NCBI RefSeq assembly: GCF_030056665.1
Contig: NZ_JASHIG010000009.1
Strand: one strand, 5' to 3'
DNA: 64,000 bases
Source: Flectobacillus roseus
Lineage (GTDB): Bacteria; Bacteroidota; Bacteroidia; Cytophagales; Spirosomataceae
Every line of letters starts with the position of its first letter. Positions within the stretch are counted from its first letter, which is position 1. The notes beneath the pieces are model-generated. The model saw only the letters and a program-made list of their open reading frames with translations, was not told the origin of the DNA and did not search any database. This document shows positions 18,190 to 27,171 of the stretch, one piece after another. Both the position numbers and the translations under genes were made by a program.

Positions 18190-18350
18190 TTATTGGGCAT
18201 TCGGCTTTCAGCTATGGGCTTTTCGGCAAAAATATTTCTTATGAATTCATAGAAGCTTTTCTACCTAATACGATAGCTGACTATTGATGAGTTAAGATAC
18301 TAGTAATCATAGATTGGATTGTACTCACAGCTCATCATTCACAATTCATT
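18190..18350. repeat. Dispersed repeat fragments between eboD and eboC
   Basis: Contains GGGCATTCGGCTTTCAGC and ATGGGCTTTTCGG, relatives of the R2b element at 19375-19477, then an R3-type string TCACAGCTCATCATTCAC near 18322-18348. The spacer has no gene. Confidence 0.5.
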
Positions 18351-19232
18351 TTACGTTACTGCAAACATTTTTGCCAAACGCATTGATAGTGGTAAAAGCA
18401 ATACAACCATTAAGGTCTGAACAATATTTCCTGATAAACTCACCCAAGCAGCATCCATAATGATTAATGATAATACGCCTGCTTTAACAGCTTTTCCGAT
18501 ATTGGGTCCTATTGGATGTTGAATAGCTTTGAATAGGGGTTTTCCAATCAAATAAAGATGGATAGCCACCAAAATGGCTGTCAACCAAAGCGTTCCTCTC
18601 GTAAAAGAAACATACAACTGAGCCGAACTTACCAACAGATACAAAAGTGCTGCAAAATATAGGATATTTTTACTTCCTCCATGTACTTCGCCGCGGCTCA
18701 CCATGGTAATTGCTGCAATATATATAACAGGAATAAGGGCTAAATATTGGTAATTTTGCCATTCTTCGGGCATGACGCTCATACCAAGCAATAAGTTAAA
18801 ACCTCTGCATAATCCCATGTTGATAGGACCTAAAAATGAATGATGTTTTCCCCATTTGTCATAAACTAAGGCTGCAACAGCGGTTATTATCGCAAAGATG
18901 GCACTTAAAGGGCTTTGTAAATAGGCACTAATTACTCCGATTAGTAACAAAATACTGCCTAAAATGCTCGCTTCAGTAAGAGTCACTTTTTTGCTCGGAA
19001 TCGCTCGTTCGGGGCGTTCGATAGCATCCAATTCGGCATCGAATACGTCGTTGAACACCACACCACCACCATACAATCCCAAGGTGGATATAGACAAGTA
19101 TAGAACAGATTGTACATGAAAATAGTTTGTGTCAAACACAAAGTGTACAATACTCATACCTGCCAAAATGTCTGCGACCGCCGTTATCATATTCGCCGGT
19201 CGCATGAGTTGTAAATAATATTTAAGTTTCAA
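18351..19232 (-). CDS. eboC: EboC, UbiA-family prenyltransferase
   Basis: A 293-aa integral membrane protein with about eight TM helices, family UbiA. The first Asp-rich motif is NDVFDAELDAIERPERAIPS (61-80), with Asp62, Asp65 and Asp69 as in NDxxDxxxD, and the second is YDKWGK (Asp125). Both bind Mg-diphosphate of an isoprenoid donor. The conserved MGLCRGFNLLLG follows at 139-150. In ebo clusters this enzyme is thought to prenylate or otherwise process an unknown aromatic or cyclitol-like acceptor; neither is established. The short N-terminus (MKLKYYLQLMRPANM) is normal. It is the only clear membrane enzyme of the cluster and may place the product at the inner membrane. Confidence 0.9.
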   Translation of the reverse strand: MKLKYYLQLMRPANMITAVADILAGMSIVHFVFDTNYFHVQSVLYLSISTLGLYGGGVVFNDVFDAELDAIERPERAIPSKKVTLTEASILGSILLLIGVISAYLQSPLSAIFAIITAVAALVYDKWGKHHSFLGPINMGLCRGFNLLLGMSVMPEEWQNYQYLALIPVIYIAAITMVSRGEVHGGSKNILYFAALLYLLVSSAQLYVSFTRGTLWLTAILVAIHLYLIGKPLFKAIQHPIGPNIGKAVKAGVLSLIIMDAAWVSLSGNIVQTLMVVLLLPLSMRLAKMFAVT

Positions 19233-19261
19233 TTTGTCTATTAAAGAAGTTAAAAATAGAG

Positions 19262-19490
19262 AATCGCATTAATGTGCTGTAGGCGATAAGCTGTAGGCAT
19301 TAGGCAAAAAATCGTGAGAAATACTTTTTGTTTATTTAGCCTAATGCGGGTAAAACAAAATTTTAGATTGTGCTTTAAGCTTTCAGGTAACGGCTTTCGG
19401 CGATGGGCTTTGGAAAAAAGCCTGTTTATGCTTATTGAAAACAATTAACACTCTTTGCCTTGTGCCTGTTGCCTTGTGCCTAAAATACAA
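19262..19490. repeat. About 230-bp dispersed element (R2+R2b) between eboC and eboB
   Basis: Order of parts: GCTGTAGGCATTAGGCAAAA, a mirrored TTAGCCTAATGC, then GCTTTCAGGTAACGGCTTTC, GATGGGCTTTGG, and finally CACTCTTTGCCTTGTGCC... at 19449-19477. The same parts in the same order occur at 56911-57139, where the 29-base final part is identical. Partial copies are at 25972-26075 and 42632-42734. Confidence 0.7.
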
Positions 19491-19504
19491 TTCATCACTC
19501 TTAC

Positions 19505-20524
19505 TTATCGTATCACTATCGCATTTTTATCGATACGAGGTTGCTGTCCTCCTCTCAAAATGGTATTTCCATTGAAAGTTTTACTTTGGTCAATAACCGT
19601 ATTGTTTTCAAAATCTTCCACGTTGATTTGACCACTTTGAGCAAATGCATCGATGGCATTTTGATAAGTAACCATCTTGATGTCATGGTCTGAAATTCCT
19701 TTCATTTTCATTAATGCGGCAGTTTTGGCAACGGCAAGTGGGTCGCTAATACCCCAGTCGGCCGCAGAATTAATCATGATTCTTTCCGAGCCATATTGTT
19801 TTACAATTTCTACCATTCTTTCGTTACCCATTTTGGTAAATGGATAAATCGTAAATGCTGCATGAAAACCTTGGTCGAGTACACTTTTTACGGTTTCCTC
19901 ATTGTTGTGGTCAATGATTACCATGTTGGGAGCAATACCATGTTCGAGTGCAATAGCCATACTGCGTTCGGTGCCTTTGCGTTTATCGCGGTGCGGGGTA
20001 TGCACTTGTACTGGCAAATTGGCTTCTTTGGCCAAATCCAATTGCCAACGATAATATTTTTCCTCTGCAGGGGTTTGGTCATCAAAACCGATTTCTCCAA
20101 CACCAACCACACCTTCTTTGTAAAGATATAGGGGCAAAATTTCCATAACTTGTTCTGCTAAAGGTTCGTTGTTGGCTTCACGAGAATTAAGCCCGATGGT
20201 ACAATAATGTTTGATACCAAATTGTGACGAGCGGAATCTTTCCCAACCTACCAAACTGCTAAAGTAATCTTTGAATGTTGCCAAACCTGTACGAGGTTGT
20301 CCTAACCAAAAAGCAGGTTCGATAATTGCTACAACACCAGCGTCGGCTAAGGCTTGGTAGTCGTCGGTCGTACGTGAAGTCATGTGGATATGAGGGTCAA
20401 AAAACTTCATATCCTTTATATAATCCATGAAATTGGCCTGCACGTGTTGTGCAGTTACTTTCTCCTCTGCCGAACCTTCGAAGTGCGAAGGATTTTGTTG
20501 TATTTCTGAATGTTTATTACACAT
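19505..20524 (-). CDS. eboB: EboB, TatD-family metal-dependent hydrolase
   Basis: The 339-aa product has the amidohydrolase/TatD fold. Metal-binding motif DPHIHMTSRTTDDY is at about 43-56, the Glu ligand lies in GVGEIGFDD, His ligands occur in PVQVHTPHRDK and MVIIDHNNEET, and a distal Asp in NSAADWGISDP. The TTDDYQALADAGV region is characteristic of EboB rather than the DNase TatD. A second Met at residue 33 (20428, MDYIKDMKFFDP) is an alternative start; the first 32 residues are polar and may be an extension. Co-transcribed with eboA (70-bp gap). The substrate is unknown. Confidence 0.88.
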   Translation of the reverse strand: MCNKHSEIQQNPSHFEGSAEEKVTAQHVQANFMDYIKDMKFFDPHIHMTSRTTDDYQALADAGVVAIIEPAFWLGQPRTGLATFKDYFSSLVGWERFRSSQFGIKHYCTIGLNSREANNEPLAEQVMEILPLYLYKEGVVGVGEIGFDDQTPAEEKYYRWQLDLAKEANLPVQVHTPHRDKRKGTERSMAIALEHGIAPNMVIIDHNNEETVKSVLDQGFHAAFTIYPFTKMGNERMVEIVKQYGSERIMINSAADWGISDPLAVAKTAALMKMKGISDHDIKMVTYQNAIDAFAQSGQINVEDFENNTVIDQSKTFNGNTILRGGQQPRIDKNAIVIR

Positions 20525-20594
20525 AATCGAATGAGTGAATTGAAAATGAGTGAGTTAGTGAGTTGCTTGCGTTTCCTTCTTATCTTTTGAGTCA

Positions 20595-21449
20595 CTACAC
20601 ATAACACAGTTGATGAACCTCCAATTGCTTCCAGCTCAATTGTCCTTTTTGTATGGAAGCTCGTAATTGAGGGTAATTTTCTAGTAAACTCTCAGCACCA
20701 GGAAATGATGTTTCGGAGCATACCAAAGCTGCGGCTGTTTGATTTTGGATGTCATTTGACTGAAAAAGTTTATCCAAATCTGCCAAAATTGTATCATTCA
20801 TAAAATCGGTTACCAAGCGCCACACTTGCGCAGGTACTTTACGGTCGGCCGCCCAGCGCTCATGCGCAAAGTCGGAAAGTGTTTCAGCAAGTTTGCGATT
20901 GGCACGTTTTTTCAAACCTACAATCAAATGAATAGGTTTATCATTAAAAATACATTTTAGTACCAATTGATTCCATGCTAGTTCTGAAAAATGTAGAAAA
21001 GGGTAAGGATTGCCAAATCCGATAGCATCGAAAACCACGCCCATATTGGAGCGAACTGCCTCTGTGGCTCTAAAAAGCCATTTTTCTGGATAGGACAATA
21101 CTGGCAAGGCCGAATAAAGCGCTACTAATTCATTGATTTCGGCGGTATCAAAAAGCGTTTCAATGTTTTTGACATAATCTTCACTATGCTCGTTTGGGAT
21201 ATGTAATAGTAGATAAACACGTACCAATCTTTCTAAAGTCCACTCCTCAATTTGCCAATCTGGTACAACCGAATGAATTACCTTTTCATCGATACGAATT
21301 GCTACTTTGCGAATAAATCTAGGCGCTGAAACAAAGGCTATTTGAATCGCTTTTACATCGGAATTAGCCTTAGTTTTTACCCATTCTAATTCTTTCTCAT
21401 TGGCTGTGGCCTCAATAGCACTGAATAGTATATGTTGGATAGACGTCAT
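20595..21449 (-). CDS. eboA: EboA family protein, first gene of the ebo cluster
   Basis: A 284-aa, mainly alpha-helical protein without TM segments or catalytic motifs I can name. The motifs LVALYSALPVLSYPEKWLFRATEAVRS (start about 111) and NPYPFLHFSELAWNQLVLKC (start about 147) fit the EboA (ERY-type) family. The identification rests mainly on its position directly before eboB in a full A-B-C-D-E-F order. EboA proteins are of unknown activity. The conserved C-terminus (about 240-284) is helical and resembles HEAT-like repeat proteins; this is only an impression. No -7/-33 promoter is evident upstream on the minus strand. Confidence 0.8.
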   Translation of the reverse strand: MTSIQHILFSAIEATANEKELEWVKTKANSDVKAIQIAFVSAPRFIRKVAIRIDEKVIHSVVPDWQIEEWTLERLVRVYLLLHIPNEHSEDYVKNIETLFDTAEINELVALYSALPVLSYPEKWLFRATEAVRSNMGVVFDAIGFGNPYPFLHFSELAWNQLVLKCIFNDKPIHLIVGLKKRANRKLAETLSDFAHERWAADRKVPAQVWRLVTDFMNDTILADLDKLFQSNDIQNQTAAALVCSETSFPGAESLLENYPQLRASIQKGQLSWKQLEVHQLCYV

Positions 21450-22142
21450 CGTTTTGGGATAGTTTTATTACTTAGGTTTTTTGGGAGTATCTAAAAGAAA
21501 TCTTTTATGTTGACCAAAAACCTTTTCTTTCTTTTTGTAAAGATAAAAACATCTATTCAGCTTGGTGTCTTGTTTTTTAGGGAAAAAAGCATTTATGATA
21601 TTAATCAATGTTTATTTTCTTCCTGTAAACTTAAGTTTTGTGTTTTAGGGCACAAGACAAAGAGTGTTAAATGGTTTTATTATAACAATAGCTACATTTT
21701 GCCGAATGCACATAGCTGAAAACCGAAAGCTAAAAAATTAGATTTCATTTTGCGCATTAACTTAAAATCAAATGATTTATAACAAAATTAAATAGAAATA
21801 ATTCAATTATTGTCCCTTTGTGAGAAAATAAATATAATGACTAAATAGAGAAGTTGGTACAAATCTCCTTGGGCGCTCGTTATAGTTTTTTTGCAAAAAT
21901 AGGAGACATCCCAGATTTTGAGGAAATTTTAGACTTTGGCACTCAATTTTACAGAAACAGTTGTAAACTGTATAAAAAAGAAAGTCCAAGACTAAGTCTT
22001 GAACTAGGAGATTTTGAGGAAATTTTAGACTTTGGCACTTAATTTTACAAAAACAGTTGTAAACTGTATAAAAAAGAAAGTCCAAGACTAAGTCTTGAAC
22101 TAGGAGATTCAATTTTGTCCAGCTAAAAGCCATAGACTAGCC
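21450..22142. other. Spacer upstream of eboA with a tandem repeat
   Basis: Nearly 700 bases between eboA and the FG-GAP gene, both on the minus strand. Weakly open frames exist (for example 21507-21719 on plus), but their composition is not protein-like. The repeat at 21914-22105 is the main content. The promoter of the ebo operon should lie here; a TATTTTTG motif exists on the minus strand at 21901-21894 without a matching -33. Confidence 0.5.
21914..22105. repeat. Two tandem copies of a 96-bp unit
   Basis: The first unit is 21914-22009 and the second 22010-22105; a third starts at 22106 (GATT) and breaks off. The two differ by only a few bases. Each unit holds two palindromes: ACAGTT-GTA-AACTGT and CAAGACT-AAGTCTTG within AAGTCCAAGACTAAGTCTTG. 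The period is a multiple of three, so both strands stay open in places, but this looks structural rather than coding. Confidence 0.85.
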
Positions 22143-24368
22143 CTAATTTCTCAAGATGATTTTAGTGGTTTGAGACTTTTTACCTGTTTCTATTTTGAGC
22201 AAATACATACCTGTGGGTAGTCCTTGCAAGTCGAAGACCTCTTCTGTATTGGCACGAACCATTCTTGTATTTTGGATAATACGACCGCTCAAGTCAATCA
22301 GCGTTGCCTGTGCATTTTCGGTCATTTTTACATAGACATACCTATTCGTAGGATTAGGATAAACCTGACTAATTTGGTCTTGCTCAGTACCAGTAATGAC
22401 CACCTTGGTAAGATTTTTTAATGCTCTTAATCCTCCAGTGTTAGTACCAATGATGACGTCAGGAAGCAAATCGTTATCCAAATCTCCAATGGCAATCGTG
22501 GCATTTCCTCCAATCAATAAGTTTTCAGACTTATTACTAAAACTGTTGAATATCAGACTAGTATCTACTACGAATTGATTGGTGTTTTGCTCTTGGAAAC
22601 TTCTGTAAATACTCATATTGCCCGTGCGATTCCCAACAAGCAAATCCGTTTTTCCATCAAGATTGACATCACCCGTTGTCAGAAATATATTACCTGCAAT
22701 ATAATCTGTCTGAAGCTTGCCTAAGTTATCATTTTGTACCACATACTTAGGTGATTGATTACTTCCAGTATTTTGGATAAAACGAATATTTCCACGCGAG
22801 GTTCCATGTAAAATATCCATTTTCCCGTCTTTATCAAAGTCAAAAAAAGTAACAGATTCGCCAGCTAAAAAGTCTGTAAATGTGGGCAATAACACCGCGT
22901 TGCTCAACTGAATATTAAAAGCTTGATTACGAGCTGCCTTGTTGGGAATGTATCTTATTTCCATGCCTTTAGACGAATTAGAACTAAAGCCCAAATCATC
23001 GACACCATCGCCATTAATATCAGCCACGAAGGGACGAACATCCAACAATTGCATAGATTTTACGAGTCCCAAATAATCGGTATCCTTTACTTCAAATGTG
23101 TTATCGCCTTTATTTTCCAATAAAACCAAACCAGCTTTTACGCCAGTTAAGGTTATATTTCCGCTATATCCAATCACCAAATCTTTGTCGCCATCACCGT
23201 CAATATCGACCAAGACAGGAGAGGCGTTTTCTCCTAAATCGAGCATGGTATTTTGGAGAAAACTTTTACCCTGAAAATTCCAAATAGGCAAGTTATCTTT
23301 TCCTGTATTTTTATAAAACCATACAGATTGTTGAAAGTCAACAGTTCTTTCTGCGCTATCAAATCCGTTTGGTGCTGCTACTAGGTCTTTGATTCCGTCA
23401 AAATCGAGGTCTTCGAAATAGACTGCTGGAAATATAGGAAAATCAATGGCAGTGGTATTGGTGGGATACACATAGTTTGCCGACTTAAAAGAGGCGCGTT
23501 GTTGCGTACCCTGATTGATCAGCGCAGCAATATTGTTACAGGTGATATGTCCAAAAAGCACATCTTTTTTATTGTCACCATTCAGATCGAGTAATAGCAG
23601 GGCATTGCCCGAATGAAGGACTTTTTGCGCACTAGGGTCTGTAGATTTTTGTCCAGCAGGTGTATCACCACAATCTATCCCAAACTGAAAATCTTGACAT
23701 AATTGCTTGATAAAATCCCCCCAGCAATAACCGATTTTTACAAATTCGAGACGAGTTGGGTCGTTGTATTTCTCGACGGCATTATTTCTATGAAATTCAA
23801 CAAAATCGCCCGAAGGATCAAATAATAAAACATCAATGTCGCCATCGTTATCGATGTCTGTAATCGCAGGAATATCGGTAGCGGTTACATTGAGATTGAT
23901 TTTCCCTGAAAAACCGATGCTATAAAGTGGACTCGCAATCAATTGCCACGAAACCTTATCCGCAGTAGTGGTATTGCGGTACAATTTTAATCCTGCTGAG
24001 GAGTGCGTAAACAAATCTTTTCGACCGTCCTTGTCATAATCTACCAATAGCATCCAGTTTTGCAGTGTAGGGAATAACGTTTCGTATTGTGGTGCATATT
24101 GCCAATAATAGACTCCTGAAGTATTCTTGGTAGCCAAAAAAGTAAATACCTTCTGGGCAGTACGGTCATAAACGACTAAGTCTTCTGGACCCTCGTTGTT
24201 GAGCTGACAAGTCGAAAACTGTGGGGCATTCAAACCACCTGCAAAGGCATTGACAAGGTTTTGTCCATTCTGGATGATTTTTACTTGGTCATTATACTTA
24301 AAAGATATTTCTTGGGCATAAATTTGAATGGAAGACCAAACGATATAGAGCGTAAGTAATTTTTTCAT
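22143..24368 (-). CDS. Secreted FG-GAP/VCBS repeat protein with T9SS sorting domain
   Basis: A 741-aa exported protein. The signal peptide is MKKLLTLYIVWSSIQIYAQ. The body (about 70-660) carries about nine Asp-rich calcium loops spaced as in FG-GAP/VCBS beta-propellers, for example DYDKDGRKD, DIDNDGDID, DLNGDNKKD, DLDFDGIKD, DIDGDGDKD, DINGDGVDD, DFDKDGKMD and DVNLDGKTD. The C-terminal 75 residues match a type A type IX secretion sorting domain (YPNPTNRYVYV, LIDLSGRII, LPTGMYLLKIETG, KIILRN), so the protein is likely exported by T9SS and attached to or released from the surface. Such proteins are common in gliding or surface-active Cytophagales; the ligand is unknown. It points to a T9SS elsewhere in the genome. 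Confidence 0.93.
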   Translation of the reverse strand: MKKLLTLYIVWSSIQIYAQEISFKYNDQVKIIQNGQNLVNAFAGGLNAPQFSTCQLNNEGPEDLVVYDRTAQKVFTFLATKNTSGVYYWQYAPQYETLFPTLQNWMLLVDYDKDGRKDLFTHSSAGLKLYRNTTTADKVSWQLIASPLYSIGFSGKINLNVTATDIPAITDIDNDGDIDVLLFDPSGDFVEFHRNNAVEKYNDPTRLEFVKIGYCWGDFIKQLCQDFQFGIDCGDTPAGQKSTDPSAQKVLHSGNALLLLDLNGDNKKDVLFGHITCNNIAALINQGTQQRASFKSANYVYPTNTTAIDFPIFPAVYFEDLDFDGIKDLVAAPNGFDSAERTVDFQQSVWFYKNTGKDNLPIWNFQGKSFLQNTMLDLGENASPVLVDIDGDGDKDLVIGYSGNITLTGVKAGLVLLENKGDNTFEVKDTDYLGLVKSMQLLDVRPFVADINGDGVDDLGFSSNSSKGMEIRYIPNKAARNQAFNIQLSNAVLLPTFTDFLAGESVTFFDFDKDGKMDILHGTSRGNIRFIQNTGSNQSPKYVVQNDNLGKLQTDYIAGNIFLTTGDVNLDGKTDLLVGNRTGNMSIYRSFQEQNTNQFVVDTSLIFNSFSNKSENLLIGGNATIAIGDLDNDLLPDVIIGTNTGGLRALKNLTKVVITGTEQDQISQVYPNPTNRYVYVKMTENAQATLIDLSGRIIQNTRMVRANTEEVFDLQGLPTGMYLLKIETGKKSQTTKIILRN

Positions 24369-24653
24369 TCGATATTTGTTTGCTTATTTCGCAGTTGAAT
24401 TATACGAAATAAGATGTGTTTTTAACAGATAACTAGTTTGTGAGGTTTAATTGATTATTAATCAGTATATTATTTTTTTTACGACAAAAAGGAAAAAACA
24501 TCTTTTCTAAAAGACCCAATTGAATACAAAGAGGGTTGCATGTTTTTTCAAAATAAAGTAAAAAATAGCGTAGTCTTTATAACTAGTACGAGAGATTCTA
24601 TTATTATCAAACCTTTTCTTCGGCAAATTGTTGATAACAACTAAACGACAAAA

Positions 24654-25964
24654 ATGATGATTTCGGTTAGCGAATTATACCAAAAATACAAAGAATGTAC
24701 TGGCGTATCTACCGATACCCGTAAGATTGATCAAGGAGTTTTGTTTGTGGCATTGAAAGGACCCAACTTTGATGCCAACCAGTTTGCGACCCAAGCACTT
24801 GAAAAAGGTGCTGCATATGTGGTAGTTGATGACCCCGCTGTTGTTCAAAATGAACGTTATTTATTGGTCGAGGACGGTCTACTGGCTTTACAACAACTAG
24901 CCAATTACCATCGCAAACAGTTGAATATTCCTTTTGTAGGACTCACAGGTTCAAATGGAAAAACTACCACTAAGGAGCTGATAAACTGTGTTTTATCCAA
25001 AAAATATAAAACGTATGCAACGCTTGGAAACCTCAATAATCATATTGGAGTACCTTTAACAGTATTGGCGATTGATGATTCGATAGAGCTGGCGATTATC
25101 GAGATGGGTGCCAACAAACAAGGCGATATTAAGGAATTAGCTGAAATTTGTGAGCCAACACATGGTTTTATTACTAATATTGGCAAAGCTCACTTAGAGG
25201 GTTTTGGTGGTGTTGAAGGCGTTAGAAAAGGGAAAGGTGAATTGTTTGATTTTTTATCAGAAAATCATAGAACCGTTTTTGTCAATGTTGCTTCAACTCC
25301 AACTTATGAAATGACGCAAGGCAAAAACTTTGCTGAGGTAATTACTTATAGTGCTGAGCCAAGTACTGATTTTGCTACCGTAGTAACCTTGACTGAAGAA
25401 ATCCCTAGCGTGACGTTTGAAGACTCGGACGGACATGCTTACACCACTCATTTGACGGGTAAATACAATTTCTTCAATATGTGCGCTGCCATTCGCATAG
25501 GGCAATATTTTGGCATAGATACTCAAACTGCTTGTCAGGCAGTGGCTGACTATGTGCCAAATAATAACCGTTCGCAGTTTGTTGAAAAAGGAACAAATCT
25601 TGTTTTGATGGATGCGTACAATGCAAACCCATCTTCAATGAATGCCGCTATTACCAATTTCAATAATTTGAAGGCAGATAAAAAAATGGTGATTTTGGGT
25701 GATATGTTCGAACTAGGCGAGGAGGCAGAAGCAGAGCATAAAGCTATCGGAGAACTCTTGGGAAATTGTCAATTTGATTATATTCTTTTGGCAGGAAAAT
25801 TGATGGAATCCGCTGTGTCTCAGTTACCCATCATGAAGGTGCATTATTTCCCAGACAAGTTTGGTTTGCACGTATGGTTGCAAGACCATAAAGTTGAAAA
25901 TACCCATATTCTCGTGAAAGGTTCGAGAGGAATGGGCTTAGAAAGTGTATTACAGTTTTTGTAA
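24654..25964 (+). CDS. murF: MurF, UDP-MurNAc-tripeptide:D-Ala-D-Ala ligase
   Basis: Adds D-Ala-D-Ala to UDP-MurNAc-tripeptide, the last cytoplasmic step of precursor formation. The 436-aa protein has an N-terminal substrate domain (VSTDTRKIDQGVLFVALKG), the ATP-binding loop GSNGKTTTKE (99-108) and the Mur ligase motif LAIIEMGANKQGDIKELAEICEPTHGFITNIG. The C-terminal domain includes MDAYNANPSSMNAAI and ILGDMFELG. The start is ATG 24654 or the adjacent ATG 24657. It is not in a dcw cluster here but stands as a single gene, a frequent situation in Bacteroidota. Confidence 0.96.
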   Translation: MMISVSELYQKYKECTGVSTDTRKIDQGVLFVALKGPNFDANQFATQALEKGAAYVVVDDPAVVQNERYLLVEDGLLALQQLANYHRKQLNIPFVGLTGSNGKTTTKELINCVLSKKYKTYATLGNLNNHIGVPLTVLAIDDSIELAIIEMGANKQGDIKELAEICEPTHGFITNIGKAHLEGFGGVEGVRKGKGELFDFLSENHRTVFVNVASTPTYEMTQGKNFAEVITYSAEPSTDFATVVTLTEEIPSVTFEDSDGHAYTTHLTGKYNFFNMCAAIRIGQYFGIDTQTACQAVADYVPNNNRSQFVEKGTNLVLMDAYNANPSSMNAAITNFNNLKADKKMVILGDMFELGEEAEAEHKAIGELLGNCQFDYILLAGKLMESAVSQLPIMKVHYFPDKFGLHVWLQDHKVENTHILVKGSRGMGLESVLQFL

Positions 25965-25971
25965 ATTAATA

Positions 25972-26075
25972 TGCTTTAGGCTGTAAGCTGTGGGCATTAG
26001 GCAAAAAAGTTTATATTCTTTCATGAAAAAAACATTTAACTTTTTGCTTACGGCATATAGCTTAGAGCTTAAAGG
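25972..26075. repeat. Dispersed inverted repeat, R2 family
   Basis: AGGCTGTAAGCTGTGGGC then ATTAGGCAAAA on the left, with TTTTTGCTTACGGCATATAG and CTTAGAGCTT on the right. The arms are imperfectly complementary. It lies between murF and the coiled-coil gene, and could act as a terminator for murF. Confidence 0.6.
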
Positions 26076-26093
26076 GTTACAGTGCAATTTCTC

Positions 26094-26101
26094 TAACTTT
26101 G
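26094..26101 (+). promoter_or_regulatory. -7 box very close to the next start codon
   Basis: TAACTTTG fits TAnnTTTG; no clear -33 motif. With a start site 5-7 bases downstream, the transcript would begin only about 3-5 nt before ATG 26111, so a nearly leaderless mRNA is possible. Confidence 0.35.
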
Positions 26102-26110
26102 TTTGAAAAT

Positions 26111-27097
26111 ATGAGTAATGATTCGTTTAAAGAACTAAGAGGGCCTAATCAGGGTGTCAATGGAATGCTGCGAGCAGGTATTGCTGTCGTGTCGGTGGTA
26201 GCTGCGGTGTTGCTATACATGGTGATTCAAAGCAATGATATTAAAAAAAGTCAACAAGAAGTCATCGAAGAAAAAGTTGTACAGTTGGCCGAGACTCGTA
26301 TCAAGCTAGATTCTATTATGCATCAATTGGATAGTAAGATTGCAGAGATTCAAGAACTGGGAGGAGATATATCTGAGCTACAAAAAGCCAAAGCTAAGTT
26401 GGAGCTGGATAAGGCTCAATTACTCAAAAATACTTCTGAAGAAATTGCGAGTATTAAGGCTACGTATCAGGCTAAAATTTTGAATTATGAGTCACTACTA
26501 ACTGTTAAAGAGCAAGAAATACAACGCTTGCGGGCAGAGAATACAGAATTGGCTTCACAAAATGAAGATCTTAGCGAAGAGAACACCAGTTTAAGGTCCG
26601 AAAAGTCTGCACTTGCCACTACTGCTGCTCGAATACGTGCCCAAAAAGAAGATGCCGACATAAGAAATAAAGCCTTAGCCGAAAAGGTCTCAAGAGCTAC
26701 AGCCCTCAAAACTGAGTTTGTAAAAATTACAGGTATCAACCCAAAGGGTAGGGAGTTTGATGATAAAAGAATGAAAAATGACAAGTTAGCTCGTCTTAAA
26801 ATTTCTTTTATGCTAGCCAAAAATGAATTGACCGAGCACGAAAAGAAAACCGTTTTCATTCGTATTCTCGATCCTGATGGGTCAACACTTTTTGATGCGG
26901 CAACAGGCTCAGGTAGTTTTATTTTTGAAGGCAAAGATTATGCGTACACCACCAAGGCTGAAATTTATTACGATAATATCAATCAATTCGTAGAAGTTGC
27001 CTACCACAGAGGCACGGCATATCGTTCGGGTAAATATACGGTTGAGTTGTTTGCCGAAGGTTTTAAAATCGGAATTGGCGGTTTTGAAATTAAGTAG
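26111..27097 (+). CDS. Coiled-coil inner-membrane protein of unknown function
   Basis: I take ATG 26111 (MSNDSFKELRG) as start; the TTG at 26099 overlaps the promoter motif. The 328-aa protein has a single TM helix (about 22-45), then about 150 residues of heptad-rich coiled coil (KKSQQEVIEEKVVQLAETRI... to about 195). A C-terminal beta-rich domain (about 205-328) follows, with RIRAQ, FDDKRMKNDKLARLKISF and the ending GFKIGIGGFEIK. Conserved hypothetical proteins with this layout occur in Bacteroidota; I know of no described function. The topology suggests an anchored rod with a periplasmic tip. It is monocistronic and followed by a strong terminator. Confidence 0.7.
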   Translation: MSNDSFKELRGPNQGVNGMLRAGIAVVSVVAAVLLYMVIQSNDIKKSQQEVIEEKVVQLAETRIKLDSIMHQLDSKIAEIQELGGDISELQKAKAKLELDKAQLLKNTSEEIASIKATYQAKILNYESLLTVKEQEIQRLRAENTELASQNEDLSEENTSLRSEKSALATTAARIRAQKEDADIRNKALAEKVSRATALKTEFVKITGINPKGREFDDKRMKNDKLARLKISFMLAKNELTEHEKKTVFIRILDPDGSTLFDAATGSGSFIFEGKDYAYTTKAEIYYDNINQFVEVAYHRGTAYRSGKYTVELFAEGFKIGIGGFEIK

Positions 27098-27120
27098 GTA
27101 TTCATGGAAGACTCACCAAA

Positions 27121-27171
27121 AAAAAGCACAATACAAGTCAAAGAGTTTTATTGATTTGTATTGTGCTTTTT
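27121..27171 (+). terminator. Rho-independent terminator
   Basis: AAAAAGCACAATACAA (27121-27136) is the perfect reverse complement of TTGTATTGTGCTTTTT (27156-27171), with a 19-base loop. Confidence 0.85.

Noticed and set aside
21914..22110. Possible CRISPR array
   Set aside because: Two directly adjacent 96-bp units without spacers; no cas genes in the window.
21807..22133. Open minus-strand frame of 108 codons with internal peptide repeats
   Set aside because: It is a by-product of the 96-bp tandem repeat; composition is Phe/Cys/Asn-rich and no signal or start context supports it.
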